From contig JAQXLY010000064.1 of the NCBI GenBank assembly GCA_029012365.1, forward strand, positions 1-64,000: a stretch of DNA of 64,000 nucleotides. Reading direction: 5' to 3'. Below the pieces are notes generated by a model. That model did not search any database. It worked only from the letters and a program-made list of their open reading frames with translations, and had not been told where the DNA came from. The position numbers were made by a program, and so were the translations under genes. Below, piece by piece: positions 7,950 to 17,798 of the stretch (position 1 is the stretch's first letter; the number at the start of each line of letters is the position of its first letter). This stretch comes from Lachnospiraceae bacterium (lineage in GTDB: Bacteria > Bacillota > Clostridia > Lachnospirales > Lachnospiraceae).

Positions 7950-7987
7950 AAAATTACCAAAACTCAACCAGCTTTTTTGGTAATTTT
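7950..7987 (-). terminator. Hairpin, terminator-like
   Basis: AAAATTACCAAAA (7950-7962) is the exact reverse complement of 7975-7987, with a 12-base loop. Read on the minus strand the stem is followed by TTTTTC, so it can act as a terminator for anything transcribed from the right. Confidence 0.5.
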
Positions 7988-8311
7988 GTACAAACTTTTT
8001 CTTGACTCTAACCGTTCTCAATCTATTGATTTTAGAGGTTTTTTGGTCTGTTTTACACTCTGTGCACATTTTATTTTCTATTGCAATCTCTCACTTTTTC
8101 TGCTACACTTTACTTACAGACAGTTCATGAGATTTCTTCTTTTCTGTCATGTAGTTCCGGTGAGGCCTCACCACATTTCCGGTTTAATACCATCTATGCT
8201 GTAACTGATGTTCGGTGGATTCACACCGTGATTTCACTATGAAAGCGCAGAAAAAGAAAGAAAAATGTTCTTCAACCTTGCATTTTTCTACCTATCACCC
8301 TATAATAATGA
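7988..8311. other. Gap with a short perfect palindrome
   Basis: No gene is recognised. The 14-bp palindrome GGTGAGGCCTCACC sits at 8159-8172. The surroundings show no conserved reading frame and are probably the scar left between the HicB and Rpn remnants. Confidence 0.4.
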
Positions 8312-8659
8312 CAAAGGAATGAAGCAAACAAACTTCATGGCCTGCTGAGTACGCTGTTATCCGAAAAACTGCGACCTGAGGAAAAGGAAAAAATCTTATC
8401 CGATGAATATAATATAGAGACTTCGAAAGAGCTGGAAGGAGGCCTGAGACAAATGTGCAATTTAAGTGATTTAGTAGAAGAAAGAGGTATAGAAAAAGGT
8501 AGGCTGGAAACACTGCTCTCCCAGATTCGAAAAAAGGTTATGAAAGGAAAGTCGCTTGCCCGGATTGCCGATGAACTGGAAGAATCGGCAGATATCATCC
8601 TTCCGTTGTATCATCAGGTATTACAAGAGACAGATAGGAAAAAAGAGAGAAGTCTTTAG
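8312..8659 (+). pseudogene. C-terminal remnant of an Rpn-type (PD-(D/E)XK) protein
   Basis: The frame is open from just after a stop at 8309 and encodes HGLLSTLLSEKLRPEEKEKI, LSDEYNIETSKELEGGL, then CNLSDLVEERGIEKGR. This is the typical tail of Rpn-family recombination-promoting nuclease/transposase-like proteins (EEKK.IL..EY.I....E.EG...MCN.S..IEE.GI..G). The N-terminal nuclease domain is missing. A short product from ATG 8453 is possible but would have no catalytic domain. Confidence 0.65.
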
Positions 8660-8670
8660 CGGAGGTTCCT

Positions 8671-9567
8671 ATGGAAAAGTACAGTTACACCGCATTTGCA
8701 TATGTATATGATGAGCTTATGGATAATGTGCCGTATGATGACTGGGCGGAGTATTTAATCGGGCTATTAAAAGAAAACGGAGTAGCAGACGGGCTGGTTT
8801 GCGAGCTGGGGTGCGGGACTGGCCAGATGACGCGACGCCTTGCGGCTGTCGGTTATGATATGATTGGTATCGATTTGTCGGAAGATATGTTGGAGGTGGC
8901 AAGAGAGCAGGAGTACGGAGCATGTGATGACGAAGAATACTTTGCGGCTGAAATAGGTGAAGGTGAAGAATCCGGTTGCGGAGATGAAGGTGAGGATGAA
9001 GTTGTCTATGACCGTAGCCAGCCTTCCATCCTCTATTTACAGCAGGACATGCGTTCCTTTGAGCTTTACGGTACAGTGTCAGCGATTGTCAGCATTTGTG
9101 ACAGCATGAATTATATTACGACAGAGGAAGATTTGCTTACGGTATTTAAGCTTGTGAACAATTATCTGGATGAGAACGGCGTATTCATTTTTGATTTGAA
9201 TACGGAGTACAAGTATAAGGAGTTGCTTGGGGACAGTACCATTGCAGAGAACAGAGAGGATGTCAGCTTTATCTGGGAAAACCTGTATGATGAGGAAAAG
9301 CATCTGAACGAATATAGTCTGACCCTGTTTGCAAAGGCAGATACGGAAGGGGAGGAAGAAGGCAGCGCGTCTTTGTATGAAAAGTACGAGGAGGTGCATT
9401 TGCAGCGTGCGTATTCCCTGAAAGAGGTGAAGCGTTTGCTTTCGGAGGCAGGGATGACCTTTGTGGCGGCATATGACGTGCTGACGCATGAGACACCGGG
9501 ATCGCAGTGCGAGCGGATGTATATTGTTGCCAGAGAAGGTCACCAGACGGGGAAAACCTATTTGTGA
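8671..9567 (+). CDS. Class I SAM-dependent methyltransferase
   Basis: A 298-residue cytoplasmic enzyme with the SAM-binding motif I ELGCGTG (45-51) and motif II acidic residue in GIDLSEDML (67-74). A conserved N-terminus (YAFAYVYDELM-like) is found in a common Firmicute methyltransferase family. An acidic insertion rich in Glu, Asp and Gly lies between about residues 83 and 115 and is likely a loop. ATG 8671 is preceded by GGAGG. It heads a cluster with the folate enzyme at 9653. The substrate is unknown. Confidence 0.8.
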   Translation: MEKYSYTAFAYVYDELMDNVPYDDWAEYLIGLLKENGVADGLVCELGCGTGQMTRRLAAVGYDMIGIDLSEDMLEVAREQEYGACDDEEYFAAEIGEGEESGCGDEGEDEVVYDRSQPSILYLQQDMRSFELYGTVSAIVSICDSMNYITTEEDLLTVFKLVNNYLDENGVFIFDLNTEYKYKELLGDSTIAENREDVSFIWENLYDEEKHLNEYSLTLFAKADTEGEEEGSASLYEKYEEVHLQRAYSLKEVKRLLSEAGMTFVAAYDVLTHETPGSQCERMYIVAREGHQTGKTYL

Positions 9568-9652
9568 CAGAAAAGGTAAGCATGTGGCGCACGGAGTGAA
9601 AACGGCAGAAAAAGGTGGGCTGTTCATAGAATTTACGTGGATAGGAGCACAT

Positions 9653-10261
9653 ATGGAACAGGATAAGAAATCATTTCGAAAGCAGATGCTTAAAATGCGG
9701 GATGCAATGCCGCCTGAAAAGCGCGGAGCAGCGGATGAGGCGCGGAACAGGAGAATCCTTTCGCTTGACCTTTACCGGGATGCGGAGCTTCTGCTTTTTT
9801 ATGTAAGCTTCCGAAGCGAAGCGGACACCCTGTTTTTAATAAGACAGGCTTTAAGCGAAGGACGTGATGTTGCAGTCCCAAAGGTGGAAGGAACGGAGCT
9901 TGTGTTTTACCGGATTGGTGCAGTTTCCCGGCTCGTGGAAGGATACCGGGGGATTTTAGAGCCGGATACGAAGTCTGTGACAGACGAAGCGGTTCCGGTG
10001 GACTTTTGTAAAGTTGCACCGGAAAAAGCGGTCCTGTTTCTGCCGGGCTGTGCCTTTGATGCGAACGGTGGCCGTATGGGCTATGGCGGCGGATTTTATG
10101 ACAGGTTTCTGGAAAAGTATCCGGAGTTAAAACGGGTGGCACTTGCTTATGAGGAACAGCTTGTGGAGGAAGTACCGCGGGAGAGGCATGACAAGCGGGT
10201 GGATGTTATTGTGACGGAGGAAAGGACTTTGCAGACCGGAAGGAAAACGGAGGAAAAGTAA
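9653..10261 (+). CDS. 5-formyltetrahydrofolate cyclo-ligase
   Basis: A 202-residue enzyme that converts 5-formyl-THF to 5,10-methenyl-THF with ATP. Family marks are the N-terminal KKSFRKQMLKMRDAM, the FYVSFRSEADT strand and the ATP/folate loop GGRMGYGGGFYDRFL near residues 142-156. I chose ATG 9653 with AGGAG upstream; a longer reading would overlap the methyltransferase. Its stop overlaps the next start (TAATG), indicating translational coupling. Confidence 0.9.
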   Translation: MEQDKKSFRKQMLKMRDAMPPEKRGAADEARNRRILSLDLYRDAELLLFYVSFRSEADTLFLIRQALSEGRDVAVPKVEGTELVFYRIGAVSRLVEGYRGILEPDTKSVTDEAVPVDFCKVAPEKAVLFLPGCAFDANGGRMGYGGGFYDRFLEKYPELKRVALAYEEQLVEEVPRERHDKRVDVIVTEERTLQTGRKTEEK

Positions 10262-10740
10262 TGGAAAACGAATACGGCGAACGTGCAAAGAAGGCGATGG
10301 AGTTATTTATAAACGGTTATAACTGTGCACAGGCGGTGGTGCTTGCTTATGCAGATTATTTTGAAGAAAGTCCGGAGACACTGGCGCGTATGATTTCCTC
10401 CTTCGGAGGAGGAATGGGAAGACTTCGTGAAGTGTGCGGAACGGTCAGCGGTATGTTTTTTATCGCAGGAAAGCTTTTCGGTTATTCGGAACCGAAGGAT
10501 TTACAGGGAAAGACAGAGCTTTACGGCAGAATACAGGAGCTTGCGGCAAGGTTTGAAGAACGGAACGGTTCCATTGTATGCAGGGAACTTCTCGGACTTA
10601 AGGAAAAGGTAAGTTTACCGACACCTGAGGAACGTACGCCGGAGTATTATAAAAAGCGTCCTTGTCCGAATCTCGCGGCAGAGGCGGCGGATATTCTGGA
10701 AAAATATATAAAAGAGCAGGAAGAATCAAAACAGAAATAG
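10261..10740 (+). CDS. C_GCAxxG_C_C family redox protein
   Basis: A 159-residue protein with the motif GYNCAQAVVLAYAD, then SSFGGGMGRLREVCGTVSGM, a later VCRELLG Cys and CPN near the C-terminus. This is the spaced Cys pattern that names the family. Members are thought to bind metal or a redox cofactor. It is translationally coupled to the folate enzyme. Confidence 0.85.
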   Translation: MENEYGERAKKAMELFINGYNCAQAVVLAYADYFEESPETLARMISSFGGGMGRLREVCGTVSGMFFIAGKLFGYSEPKDLQGKTELYGRIQELAARFEERNGSIVCRELLGLKEKVSLPTPEERTPEYYKKRPCPNLAAEAADILEKYIKEQEESKQK

Positions 10741-10748
10741 AGGACGAG

Positions 10749-10774
10749 CATCTGCCTGAACGAAAGGGCAGATG
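10749..10774 (+). terminator. Hairpin after the folate cluster
   Basis: CATCTGCC (10749-10756) pairs with GGCAGATG (10767-10774). No clear T-run follows directly, so termination is uncertain. Confidence 0.4.
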
Positions 10775-10943
10775 AGTCGGAAGTCCGAAATATTTTGATA
10801 AAATAGAATGATTTTAAAAAAAAGGGACACGCTACTATAGTGTTTTCCGCTTCTTTATCATGGTTGGTTTTGAAGGGCGTCCGGGTTAGGCGGACAAGGG
10901 CAAAGCGTAATACAGAAGAATGCGGAAGGATAGGAGGCGTGTT

Positions 10944-12368
10944 TTGACCGGTTTAAAGGAGAATTTTGAAGAGAGCGTTGCATATTTTAACGGGACGCTC
11001 CGGGTAACGGAAAATTTTGATGTATTGTATCATGTGTTTGAAATGGGTGGAAAAAAGGCCTGCATGTATTTCATCGACGGAATGGTAAAGGATGAGGTAA
11101 TGCAAAAGCTTCTGCAATACTTTTTCGGGCTGAAGGCAGAGGATATGCCGGAGAATATTCACGGTGTATTAAAGAAGTTTATGCCTTATGTGGAGGTTGG
11201 CTTAATTGAGTCGGAACAGGAAGCGGTGCGAAATATTTTGTCCGGCGTACCGTGTCTGATTTTAGACGGATATCCGAAGGTTATTTCGATTGATGCCAGA
11301 ACGTATCCTGCGAGAAGTGTGGAGGAGCCGGAAAAGGATAAGGTGATGCGCGGTTCCAGAGACGGCTTTGTGGAAACACTGGTATTTAACACGGCATTAA
11401 TCCGAAGACGTATTCGTGACCCGCGTCTTACCATGTACATTACGGAGGCGGGTACAGTTTCTCATACAGATATTGTGCTTTGTTATATGGAAGACCGTGT
11501 AGAGAAAAAATTTTTGGAGGAATTGAAACGCAGAATTTCAAAGATTACCGTAGAATCCCTTTCTATGAATCAGCAAAGTCTGGCAGAGTGTCTGTATCAC
11601 GGAAAATGGTGTAATCCGTTTCCAAAGTTTAAGTTTACGGAGCGGCCGGACGCGGCGTCGGCTGCAATTTTGGAGGGAGATATCATTATTCTTGTGGATA
11701 ATGCACCACAGGCAATGGTGCTGCCTACGACAATTTTTGATATTATCGAGGAGGCGGATGATTATTATTTTCCGCCGATTACAGGTACGTATCTCCGCTT
11801 AACACGTTTTGCCACGAATATTCTGGCACTGATTTTAACGCCTACCTTCATGCTGCTGATGCAGCACCCGGAATGGATTACTGAAAAATGGCGGTTTATT
11901 GTAGTGAAGGACCCAATGAATATTCCGCTATTGCTACAGTTTCTGATTTTGGAATTCGCACTTGACGGTTTACGTCTGGCATCACTGAATACTCCGCAAA
12001 CCTTGAGCCTTCCACTGAGTGTCATTGCCGGTGTGGTAATCGGAGACTTTACGGTGCAGTCCGGCTGGTTCAACTCGGAAGCCATGTTATATATGGCCTT
12101 TGTGGCAATCGCAAATTATACCCAGGTCAGCTTGGAGCTTGGTTACGCGCTGAAATTCATGCGGATTCTGCTGCTTGTCTTAACGCATTGCTTTGGTTTA
12201 TGGGGTTATATCGCCGGGCTTGTACTTGATATCCTTGCGATTTCCTGTAACAAGACCATCGGCGGCAGAAGCTATTTGTATCCGTTGGTGCCGCTAAAGC
12301 CAAAACAACTGGTGCAGAGATTGTTTCGTGTGACACTGCCGAAAAGCGAAAATCAGAAGTCGGCTTGA
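10944..12368 (+). CDS. GerA/SpoVAF-family spore germination protein
   Basis: A membrane protein of about 474 residues. A soluble N-terminal half (about 1-270) contains GSRDGFVETLVFNTALIRRR and FPPITGTYLRLTRF, both hallmarks of the GerA A-subunit family. Several transmembrane helices follow in the second half. Sequence and length resemble SpoVAF, which works with the SpoVA dipicolinate channel, more than nutrient receptors. I prefer TTG 10944, six bases after AGGAGG (10932-10937); ATG 10920 gives eight extra basic residues but has a poor site. It stands alone here and indicates a sporulating lineage. Confidence 0.85.
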   Translation: MTGLKENFEESVAYFNGTLRVTENFDVLYHVFEMGGKKACMYFIDGMVKDEVMQKLLQYFFGLKAEDMPENIHGVLKKFMPYVEVGLIESEQEAVRNILSGVPCLILDGYPKVISIDARTYPARSVEEPEKDKVMRGSRDGFVETLVFNTALIRRRIRDPRLTMYITEAGTVSHTDIVLCYMEDRVEKKFLEELKRRISKITVESLSMNQQSLAECLYHGKWCNPFPKFKFTERPDAASAAILEGDIIILVDNAPQAMVLPTTIFDIIEEADDYYFPPITGTYLRLTRFATNILALILTPTFMLLMQHPEWITEKWRFIVVKDPMNIPLLLQFLILEFALDGLRLASLNTPQTLSLPLSVIAGVVIGDFTVQSGWFNSEAMLYMAFVAIANYTQVSLELGYALKFMRILLLVLTHCFGLWGYIAGLVLDILAISCNKTIGGRSYLYPLVPLKPKQLVQRLFRVTLPKSENQKSA

Positions 12369-12379
12369 TAATACAAGAA

Positions 12380-12436
12380 GGGCTGCTGCAGCTCCGAACA
12401 GTGCATATATGCCTGAAGGATGAGCTGCGGCAGCCC
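12380..12436. terminator. Bidirectional terminator
   Basis: GGGCTGCTGCAGCTC (12380-12394) pairs with GAGCTGCGGCAGCCC (12422-12436). It lies between two convergent genes and is followed by short T-rich runs. Confidence 0.7.
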
Positions 12437-12488
12437 TCTTAGGTGCCGGTACGGCACCGGTTAGTCAGAAAATCGACGAATGCGACTG

Positions 12489-14747
12489 TTAACGATACCA
12501 GTTCTCATTAAAATTATCAAAAATCGGGTCATAGTTTTTATCTTCTTCGAATACAGAGGTAGTCAAATTCGATAAATCCGGAGATGGCTCTTTGCCGTAC
12601 ACATGGTAATTAAAGTAATCAATCATGTAATTCATATCCTCTGCTATGACGGCATGCCCTTCTTTATGAATATTTATGGCAATGTTTTCTCCTATTCCGA
12701 GAAAATCATATATAGATTTTGTTGCCTTATAGCACAGATACATGGATGGAGCGTTAACCCAGTCCTCATTAATACAGGAACCTATTATAAACAGGTAGCG
12801 GTCTTTATCCGCATATAGGGAAGCCAGCATATACTGGTCTACCGGCAAATAGGTTACATCCGAAAAATTCAGGAACATGTCGTTAAACCATCCCTGCTCC
12901 CCGGAGGATTGAAGGCTGCTCAGAGGCTCATTTGCTCCATAGGTATAGGCTGCAGGTCCTGTTTTAGATGAAAAGTCATACTGGTTTCCTGTGGAGGTAT
13001 AGCGGTATACCGCCAGTCCTCCGGCACCGGAGCAGGATGGAGCTACCATCTTGAATCTTGTTTCAAATGCGCCGCACACTGCTGCTGCCTTGCCCCAACG
13101 GGAAACACCGGTGATAATTGAGTTATTACCGTTAATGTTCAGCTCGTCGCCGAGACCGGCCTCCAATGCATCAAGAACCTTGGAAGCTCCCCAGGACCAG
13201 GCCATAAGCACGCCGGTTTGCTCCTGCCAGCTCTTGCCGTACGGGTAAAGATCATAAAATGCACCGACATGCTTATTGTCATCGGAGGCAATCTGGTAGG
13301 TGTTTAAAATGACGGTGGCATATCCGTTGTCCAGAGCTACCTGCTCCTGAATGCCGCTATGCATGCCGACGATGACCGGCCAGCCGCCTTCCGGCATTTT
13401 ACATTTGTCAGCATCCGGAACGGACACGGTTACTGTAAAGGAAGCAGATTTTCCTTCTCTTTCAACGGTAATTTTCAGCTGATTGCCGCTTAAATTATAG
13501 GATAGATTCTCTCCTGTGCCATCGCGCCATACGCCATACATATAATACTGATACATATCATAGAGTTCCTCAGCACGTTTACTCCAGTCATCTACAGTGT
13601 TAACATAGGTGCCGTCCAGAAATTGATAAGGATCCGGCAGGTTTTCATTTGACGGCAGTTTTTTTGCGGATACGTAGCCGCTGCCATCGTTTAATTGCTC
13701 TACTGCTGCCTTTAGCTCCGCCAGCGCCGCATCTACTTCTTCCTGGGAGGCGGCCGTGTTTGCGAGAACAGATTCAGCCTTCTGCTTTGGAGCATCAAGT
13801 ACCTCAGGATTAGCATAGGAGGAAAGATTATATCCCTTCACCAGGTTCAAATAACCTTCCAAACGGTTCTTAACCACCTTTTTTTCGGTATCTTCTTTAC
13901 AGCACAAAATGACCTCTCCAAGGACAGATGGTTTTTCCCAGCCGGAACCGGTTTTGTCAAAAACATTAACGGTACCTACGCGGGAACCATTGCTGCCTGC
14001 CTCGTTCACCTGTAAATCAAAGCCGAATACCGTCCCGTTTGCAGGGATTGAGCTCCACATTACCGCTGCTTCAATCAGATATCCGATTTCTTTGCCGGTG
14101 TCATTGACTGCTACTTTAGAGGCGGTAACCCAACGGATTGGGTCGCCGGCATCAGTACTCTGTTCATTGTCAAAATTGACACGGTAGTGTACATCATCTG
14201 CCTGGTAGGTACCGGCTTTGTCATTCAATTCGTCTAAAAATACCTCTACGGAATCCTGCTCATAAGCGTTTCCGCTTGCTTTGTTCAGTACATCATCTGA
14301 CACAACAGATAATGTATAAAGATACTCCTCATCCCACATTACCTTAAACACGGGTGCAGCTTTTACCGAAGGCGAGGATTTGATTTCCGGATATACCGGA
14401 GAGGACAGCTTCCAGACATCATCCAGAGTGCCGTCAATTACCGGCGTACCGTATACCGCATTGATTCTGCCGTTTTCATCAAAAGCCGCTATTTTGGCTT
14501 CGGTAGGAAGCTCGAAAGGCGAATCCGGTGCTTTTGTCGGAAGCGGAGTGGTTGTAGGCTCCGGCGTACTTGTCGGAGCAGAGGTAGCAGTTGGTTCCGG
14601 CATCTGAGACGATTTGTCTACAGCTGTCAGAGTTGGTGTGTCTGTTGGTTCTTTTGTATTTATTGAAGCTGTACTGCTGCATCCCGTAAGAAATAAGGCG
14701 AGTAATGCGACTACTGCAATAAATACTGTTCTGTTTTTGCTTTTCAT
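12489..14747 (-). CDS. Lipoprotein glucuronoyl esterase (CE15) with CBM9-like domain
   Basis: A 752-residue exported lipoprotein. The signal peptide ends in the lipobox LTGC (Cys23). A Pro/Thr-rich linker spans about 30-80, a CBM9-like binding domain about 95-275 and a FIVAR-like helical segment about 285-345. A C-terminal alpha/beta-hydrolase carries the CE15 nucleophile motif GVSRWGK (Ser near 546) and a late His in HKEGHAV (near 697). CE15 enzymes cleave the ester between lignin and the 4-O-methyl-glucuronic acid side chain of xylan. It is divergently transcribed from a GH115 alpha-glucuronidase that would remove the freed acid. Confidence 0.85.
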   Translation of the reverse strand: MKSKNRTVFIAVVALLALFLTGCSSTASINTKEPTDTPTLTAVDKSSQMPEPTATSAPTSTPEPTTTPLPTKAPDSPFELPTEAKIAAFDENGRINAVYGTPVIDGTLDDVWKLSSPVYPEIKSSPSVKAAPVFKVMWDEEYLYTLSVVSDDVLNKASGNAYEQDSVEVFLDELNDKAGTYQADDVHYRVNFDNEQSTDAGDPIRWVTASKVAVNDTGKEIGYLIEAAVMWSSIPANGTVFGFDLQVNEAGSNGSRVGTVNVFDKTGSGWEKPSVLGEVILCCKEDTEKKVVKNRLEGYLNLVKGYNLSSYANPEVLDAPKQKAESVLANTAASQEEVDAALAELKAAVEQLNDGSGYVSAKKLPSNENLPDPYQFLDGTYVNTVDDWSKRAEELYDMYQYYMYGVWRDGTGENLSYNLSGNQLKITVEREGKSASFTVTVSVPDADKCKMPEGGWPVIVGMHSGIQEQVALDNGYATVILNTYQIASDDNKHVGAFYDLYPYGKSWQEQTGVLMAWSWGASKVLDALEAGLGDELNINGNNSIITGVSRWGKAAAVCGAFETRFKMVAPSCSGAGGLAVYRYTSTGNQYDFSSKTGPAAYTYGANEPLSSLQSSGEQGWFNDMFLNFSDVTYLPVDQYMLASLYADKDRYLFIIGSCINEDWVNAPSMYLCYKATKSIYDFLGIGENIAINIHKEGHAVIAEDMNYMIDYFNYHVYGKEPSPDLSNLTTSVFEEDKNYDPIFDNFNENWYR

Positions 14748-14944
14748 CCCAATTGTTTCCTTTCATTTTATTTCTTTGCTTAACTACAATACTATTGTAT
14801 ATCAGTATTCTGTTTTTTTCCAATGTTTTTGTATTTTCTTTCGATAACATGCTTATTCAAAAATCAGGTTGTTTCCTTGTGTTAATTATGCTATTATAAC
14901 TGTAATAGGTTTGTCTGCAAAAGATAGCAGGGAAAGGAGACACG
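14748..14944. promoter_or_regulatory. Divergent intergenic region, esterase / glucuronidase
   Basis: This 197-base AT-rich region must hold promoters in both directions. TATAAC-like and T-rich elements are visible near 14895-14900 for the rightward gene. I cannot define matching -35 boxes or an operator with confidence. Confidence 0.35.
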
Positions 14945-17794
14945 ATGGATTTTAAGTTGGTTCACGGAAGCAGTGCGGTTCCGTTTGTGGTAGAGAAAGA
15001 AGCGTTTGAAGGGGTACGTCTGATTGCGGGAAAGGTTTGTAAGGATGTGCAGCTTGTTTCCGGACGTTTGCCGAAGGTGGAACAGCCGAAGAAGGTAAAG
15101 AAGCCGTCGGGGTGTGTGCTTGCGGCTACGGTTGGGAAGAGCCCGATTCTGGATTTGTATGAGAGCGAAGGGCTGCTTGATTTATCGGAGATTAAGGGAA
15201 AAAGAGAAGTATATAAGATTGCTGTCATCGGTGAGGGCAATAAAGCGGTGCTTGTGGTTGCCGGCAGCGATAAGCGCGGTACGATTTACGGTTTGTTCCA
15301 CATTTCCGAGAGTATCGGTGTGTCCCCGCTTGTTTACTGGGCGGATGTGCCCCCGGTGCGTTGTAAGGAGCCGGTAGTGGCGGATGCGCAGATGATTACG
15401 TCAAAGGAGCCTTCGGTGAAGTACAGAGGGTTCTTTATCAATGATGAGTGGCCGTCCTTCGGTGGCTGGACCTGCGAAAAGTTCGGTGATTTTAATGCAA
15501 AAATGTATGACCATGTATTTGAATTACTGCTCCGCATGAAGGGTAATTATTTATGGCCGGCCATGTGGTCTGCGTCCTTCCCGCTCGACGGACCGGGACT
15601 TGCAAACGCAGAGCTCGCGGATACATACGGCGTAGTCATGGGTACTTCACATCATGAGCCGTGTCTTCGTGCCAGTGAGGAGTGGGACAAGGTAAGAGGT
15701 CCGGAGACAGAGTTCGGTAATGACTGGAACTATTATACGAACCGGGACGGTTTGTTAAAGTATTGGGAAGGCGGGCTTGCACGCAGCGGTAAATTCGAGA
15801 ATATTATTACAATCGGTATGCGCGGTGAACGTGACACTTCCATGCTTGGACCGGATGCAACGTTAGAGCAGAATATCAGCCTGTTAAAGGATATTATTGC
15901 GGAGCAGAGAAAGCTCATTGCAAAATATGTAAACGAGGATACTGCGAAGGTGCCGCAGATGCTTGCACTGTATAAGGAAGTGGAGGCATATTATTACGGT
16001 GATGAGACAACCTCCGGTTTAAAGGACTGGGAGGGTCTGGACGGTGTTACCTTAATGCTTTGCGAGGACAATTTCGGTAATATGCGTACTTTGCCGAAAG
16101 AGGAGCTCCGCGGGCACAAGGGTGGCTACGGCATGTACTACCATTTCGATTATCACGGAGGACCGGTTTCTTACGAATGGGTGAATTCCACGCCGCTTGC
16201 AAAGGTCTGGGAGCAGATGTCCATGGCATATGATTACGGCATCCGGGATATCTGGATTGTGAATGTGGGTGATTTAAAGCCACAGGAGTTTCCTCTTTCG
16301 TACTTTATGAGTCTTGCATATGACTTTGAAAAGAACGGTACAACAGCACCGAATACGACGGAACAGTTTACGGACGTGTTTGTAAAGCAGCAGTTCGGCG
16401 GTGCCTTCGGGGAAAGCGAATTAAACGAGATTTCTTATATTTTGAAGGAGTATACGAGACTGAACGGTATGCGTCGTCCGGAAGTAATGGCGGCAAATGT
16501 GTATCATCCGGTTCACTACGGAGAGACAGAAAAGCTTCGTGCCCGTGCACAGAGGCTTGCCGAGACTGCAACAAAGCTTTATCTTTCCTGCAGAAAGGAG
16601 TATAAAGCAGCATTTTGCGAGCTTGTGTATTTCCCGGCAGTAGCTTCCGCAAACGTAATTCAGATGCAGACTGCAGCAGGTTTAAATCAGTATTATGCAA
16701 TGAACGGCATGACGATAGCAAATCGTTATGCAAAGGAAGTCGAAAGTGCTATTGTGCGAGATACGGAGCTTACGGAAGAGTATCACAAGGCAGCGGACGG
16801 CAAGTGGAATCATATGATGTCTTCCGCTCACATCGGTTTTTGTGCATGGAACGACGAGGGCTGGAAGTATCCGGTGGCACAGACGGTTTACGGGGTAAAG
16901 GGAGCCAGACCGGCACTTCGCCTGTTTGGTGAGGAAAGAATTTATCTCGGCGGAAGCGTAACGCTTAAGGCACCGCGTGCCGGCGGCGATGTTCGGATTG
17001 AGCTGTTAAACGGCGGTGTAGAAAGAGTTGATTTTACCGCGGCTGCAGAGGGCGAGTGTTCGGTAGATGCGGCACAGGGCTCTTATGAGATGAATGCATG
17101 GCTTACCGTGACGGTTACGGGCGGTGAAGCGGGAGCTGCCGGTACGGTTGTAATTTCGGCAAACGGCAGACGTTTTGAGCTTAAGGTAGAGCGTGTGGCT
17201 CCGGTACTGGTAAAGCTTAAGAAGGAGAGCTTTATGACAGAGTATGCAAAGCAGGTACAGGGTGTCGGTGATTATGTTGCATTTGAAGCAGGAGATTTTG
17301 TAGAAAGTCATAAGGGCGGTAATGCAGAGTATAGGCTTTTAACGAATTACGGCCGCACGAAGGATTCCGTAAAGGCGTATCCGACTACCGTGAGCTTTAC
17401 GGAAGAGCAGGCGGCAAGGCATGAGACTGCGGAACTGACCTATCTGTTAGAGGCTGCGAAGGATGGCGAGTACGGTGTGATTGTGTATGTGGCGCCGACC
17501 AATCCGTTGTATCCGGGAGATGCACAGCGTCTGGCACTCACTGTAAATGGGGATGAGACTACGGTGTTTACTACCCTTCCGGAACATTTCCTGGCAGGAA
17601 ATTGTTATAACGCGGAATGGAACAACAATGTTTTGGATAATATCAGAGAGTGTAAGCTGACCGTAAAATTAATGAAAGGGGAAAACCGCCTGACCGTAGG
17701 TGTGGTGGATGCCGGAGTGGTAGTTCAGAAGATTATTGTATACCCGCTTGCAAAGCCACTGAAGGAATCTTATCTGGGACCGAGCGGAGAGTAA
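14945..17794 (+). CDS. GH115 xylan alpha-1,2-glucuronidase
   Basis: A 949-residue protein of the usual GH115 length. It has an N-terminal alpha/beta domain, then the conserved catalytic-barrel blocks RGFFINDEWP (161-170), LRMKGNYLWPAMW (196-208), GTSHHEPC and YHFDYHGGP, and a beta-rich C-terminal region. It removes (4-O-methyl)glucuronic acid from xylan or xylo-oligosaccharides. There is no signal peptide, so it should act in the cytoplasm on imported aldouronic acids, after the surface esterase. ATG 14945 follows AAAGGAG. An HD-domain gene follows four bases later. Confidence 0.9.
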   Translation: MDFKLVHGSSAVPFVVEKEAFEGVRLIAGKVCKDVQLVSGRLPKVEQPKKVKKPSGCVLAATVGKSPILDLYESEGLLDLSEIKGKREVYKIAVIGEGNKAVLVVAGSDKRGTIYGLFHISESIGVSPLVYWADVPPVRCKEPVVADAQMITSKEPSVKYRGFFINDEWPSFGGWTCEKFGDFNAKMYDHVFELLLRMKGNYLWPAMWSASFPLDGPGLANAELADTYGVVMGTSHHEPCLRASEEWDKVRGPETEFGNDWNYYTNRDGLLKYWEGGLARSGKFENIITIGMRGERDTSMLGPDATLEQNISLLKDIIAEQRKLIAKYVNEDTAKVPQMLALYKEVEAYYYGDETTSGLKDWEGLDGVTLMLCEDNFGNMRTLPKEELRGHKGGYGMYYHFDYHGGPVSYEWVNSTPLAKVWEQMSMAYDYGIRDIWIVNVGDLKPQEFPLSYFMSLAYDFEKNGTTAPNTTEQFTDVFVKQQFGGAFGESELNEISYILKEYTRLNGMRRPEVMAANVYHPVHYGETEKLRARAQRLAETATKLYLSCRKEYKAAFCELVYFPAVASANVIQMQTAAGLNQYYAMNGMTIANRYAKEVESAIVRDTELTEEYHKAADGKWNHMMSSAHIGFCAWNDEGWKYPVAQTVYGVKGARPALRLFGEERIYLGGSVTLKAPRAGGDVRIELLNGGVERVDFTAAAEGECSVDAAQGSYEMNAWLTVTVTGGEAGAAGTVVISANGRRFELKVERVAPVLVKLKKESFMTEYAKQVQGVGDYVAFEAGDFVESHKGGNAEYRLLTNYGRTKDSVKAYPTTVSFTEEQAARHETAELTYLLEAAKDGEYGVIVYVAPTNPLYPGDAQRLALTVNGDETTVFTTLPEHFLAGNCYNAEWNNNVLDNIRECKLTVKLMKGENRLTVGVVDAGVVVQKIIVYPLAKPLKESYLGPSGE

Positions 17795-17798
17795 TAGA

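Noticed and set aside
8453-8659. Independent small gene from ATG 8453
   Set aside because: The same frame extends upstream with Rpn-family sequence, so this is the tail of a truncated gene.
14614-14847. Plus-strand ORF over the esterase signal peptide
   Set aside because: It is the shadow of a clear lipoprotein signal peptide on the minus strand and has no own start signal.
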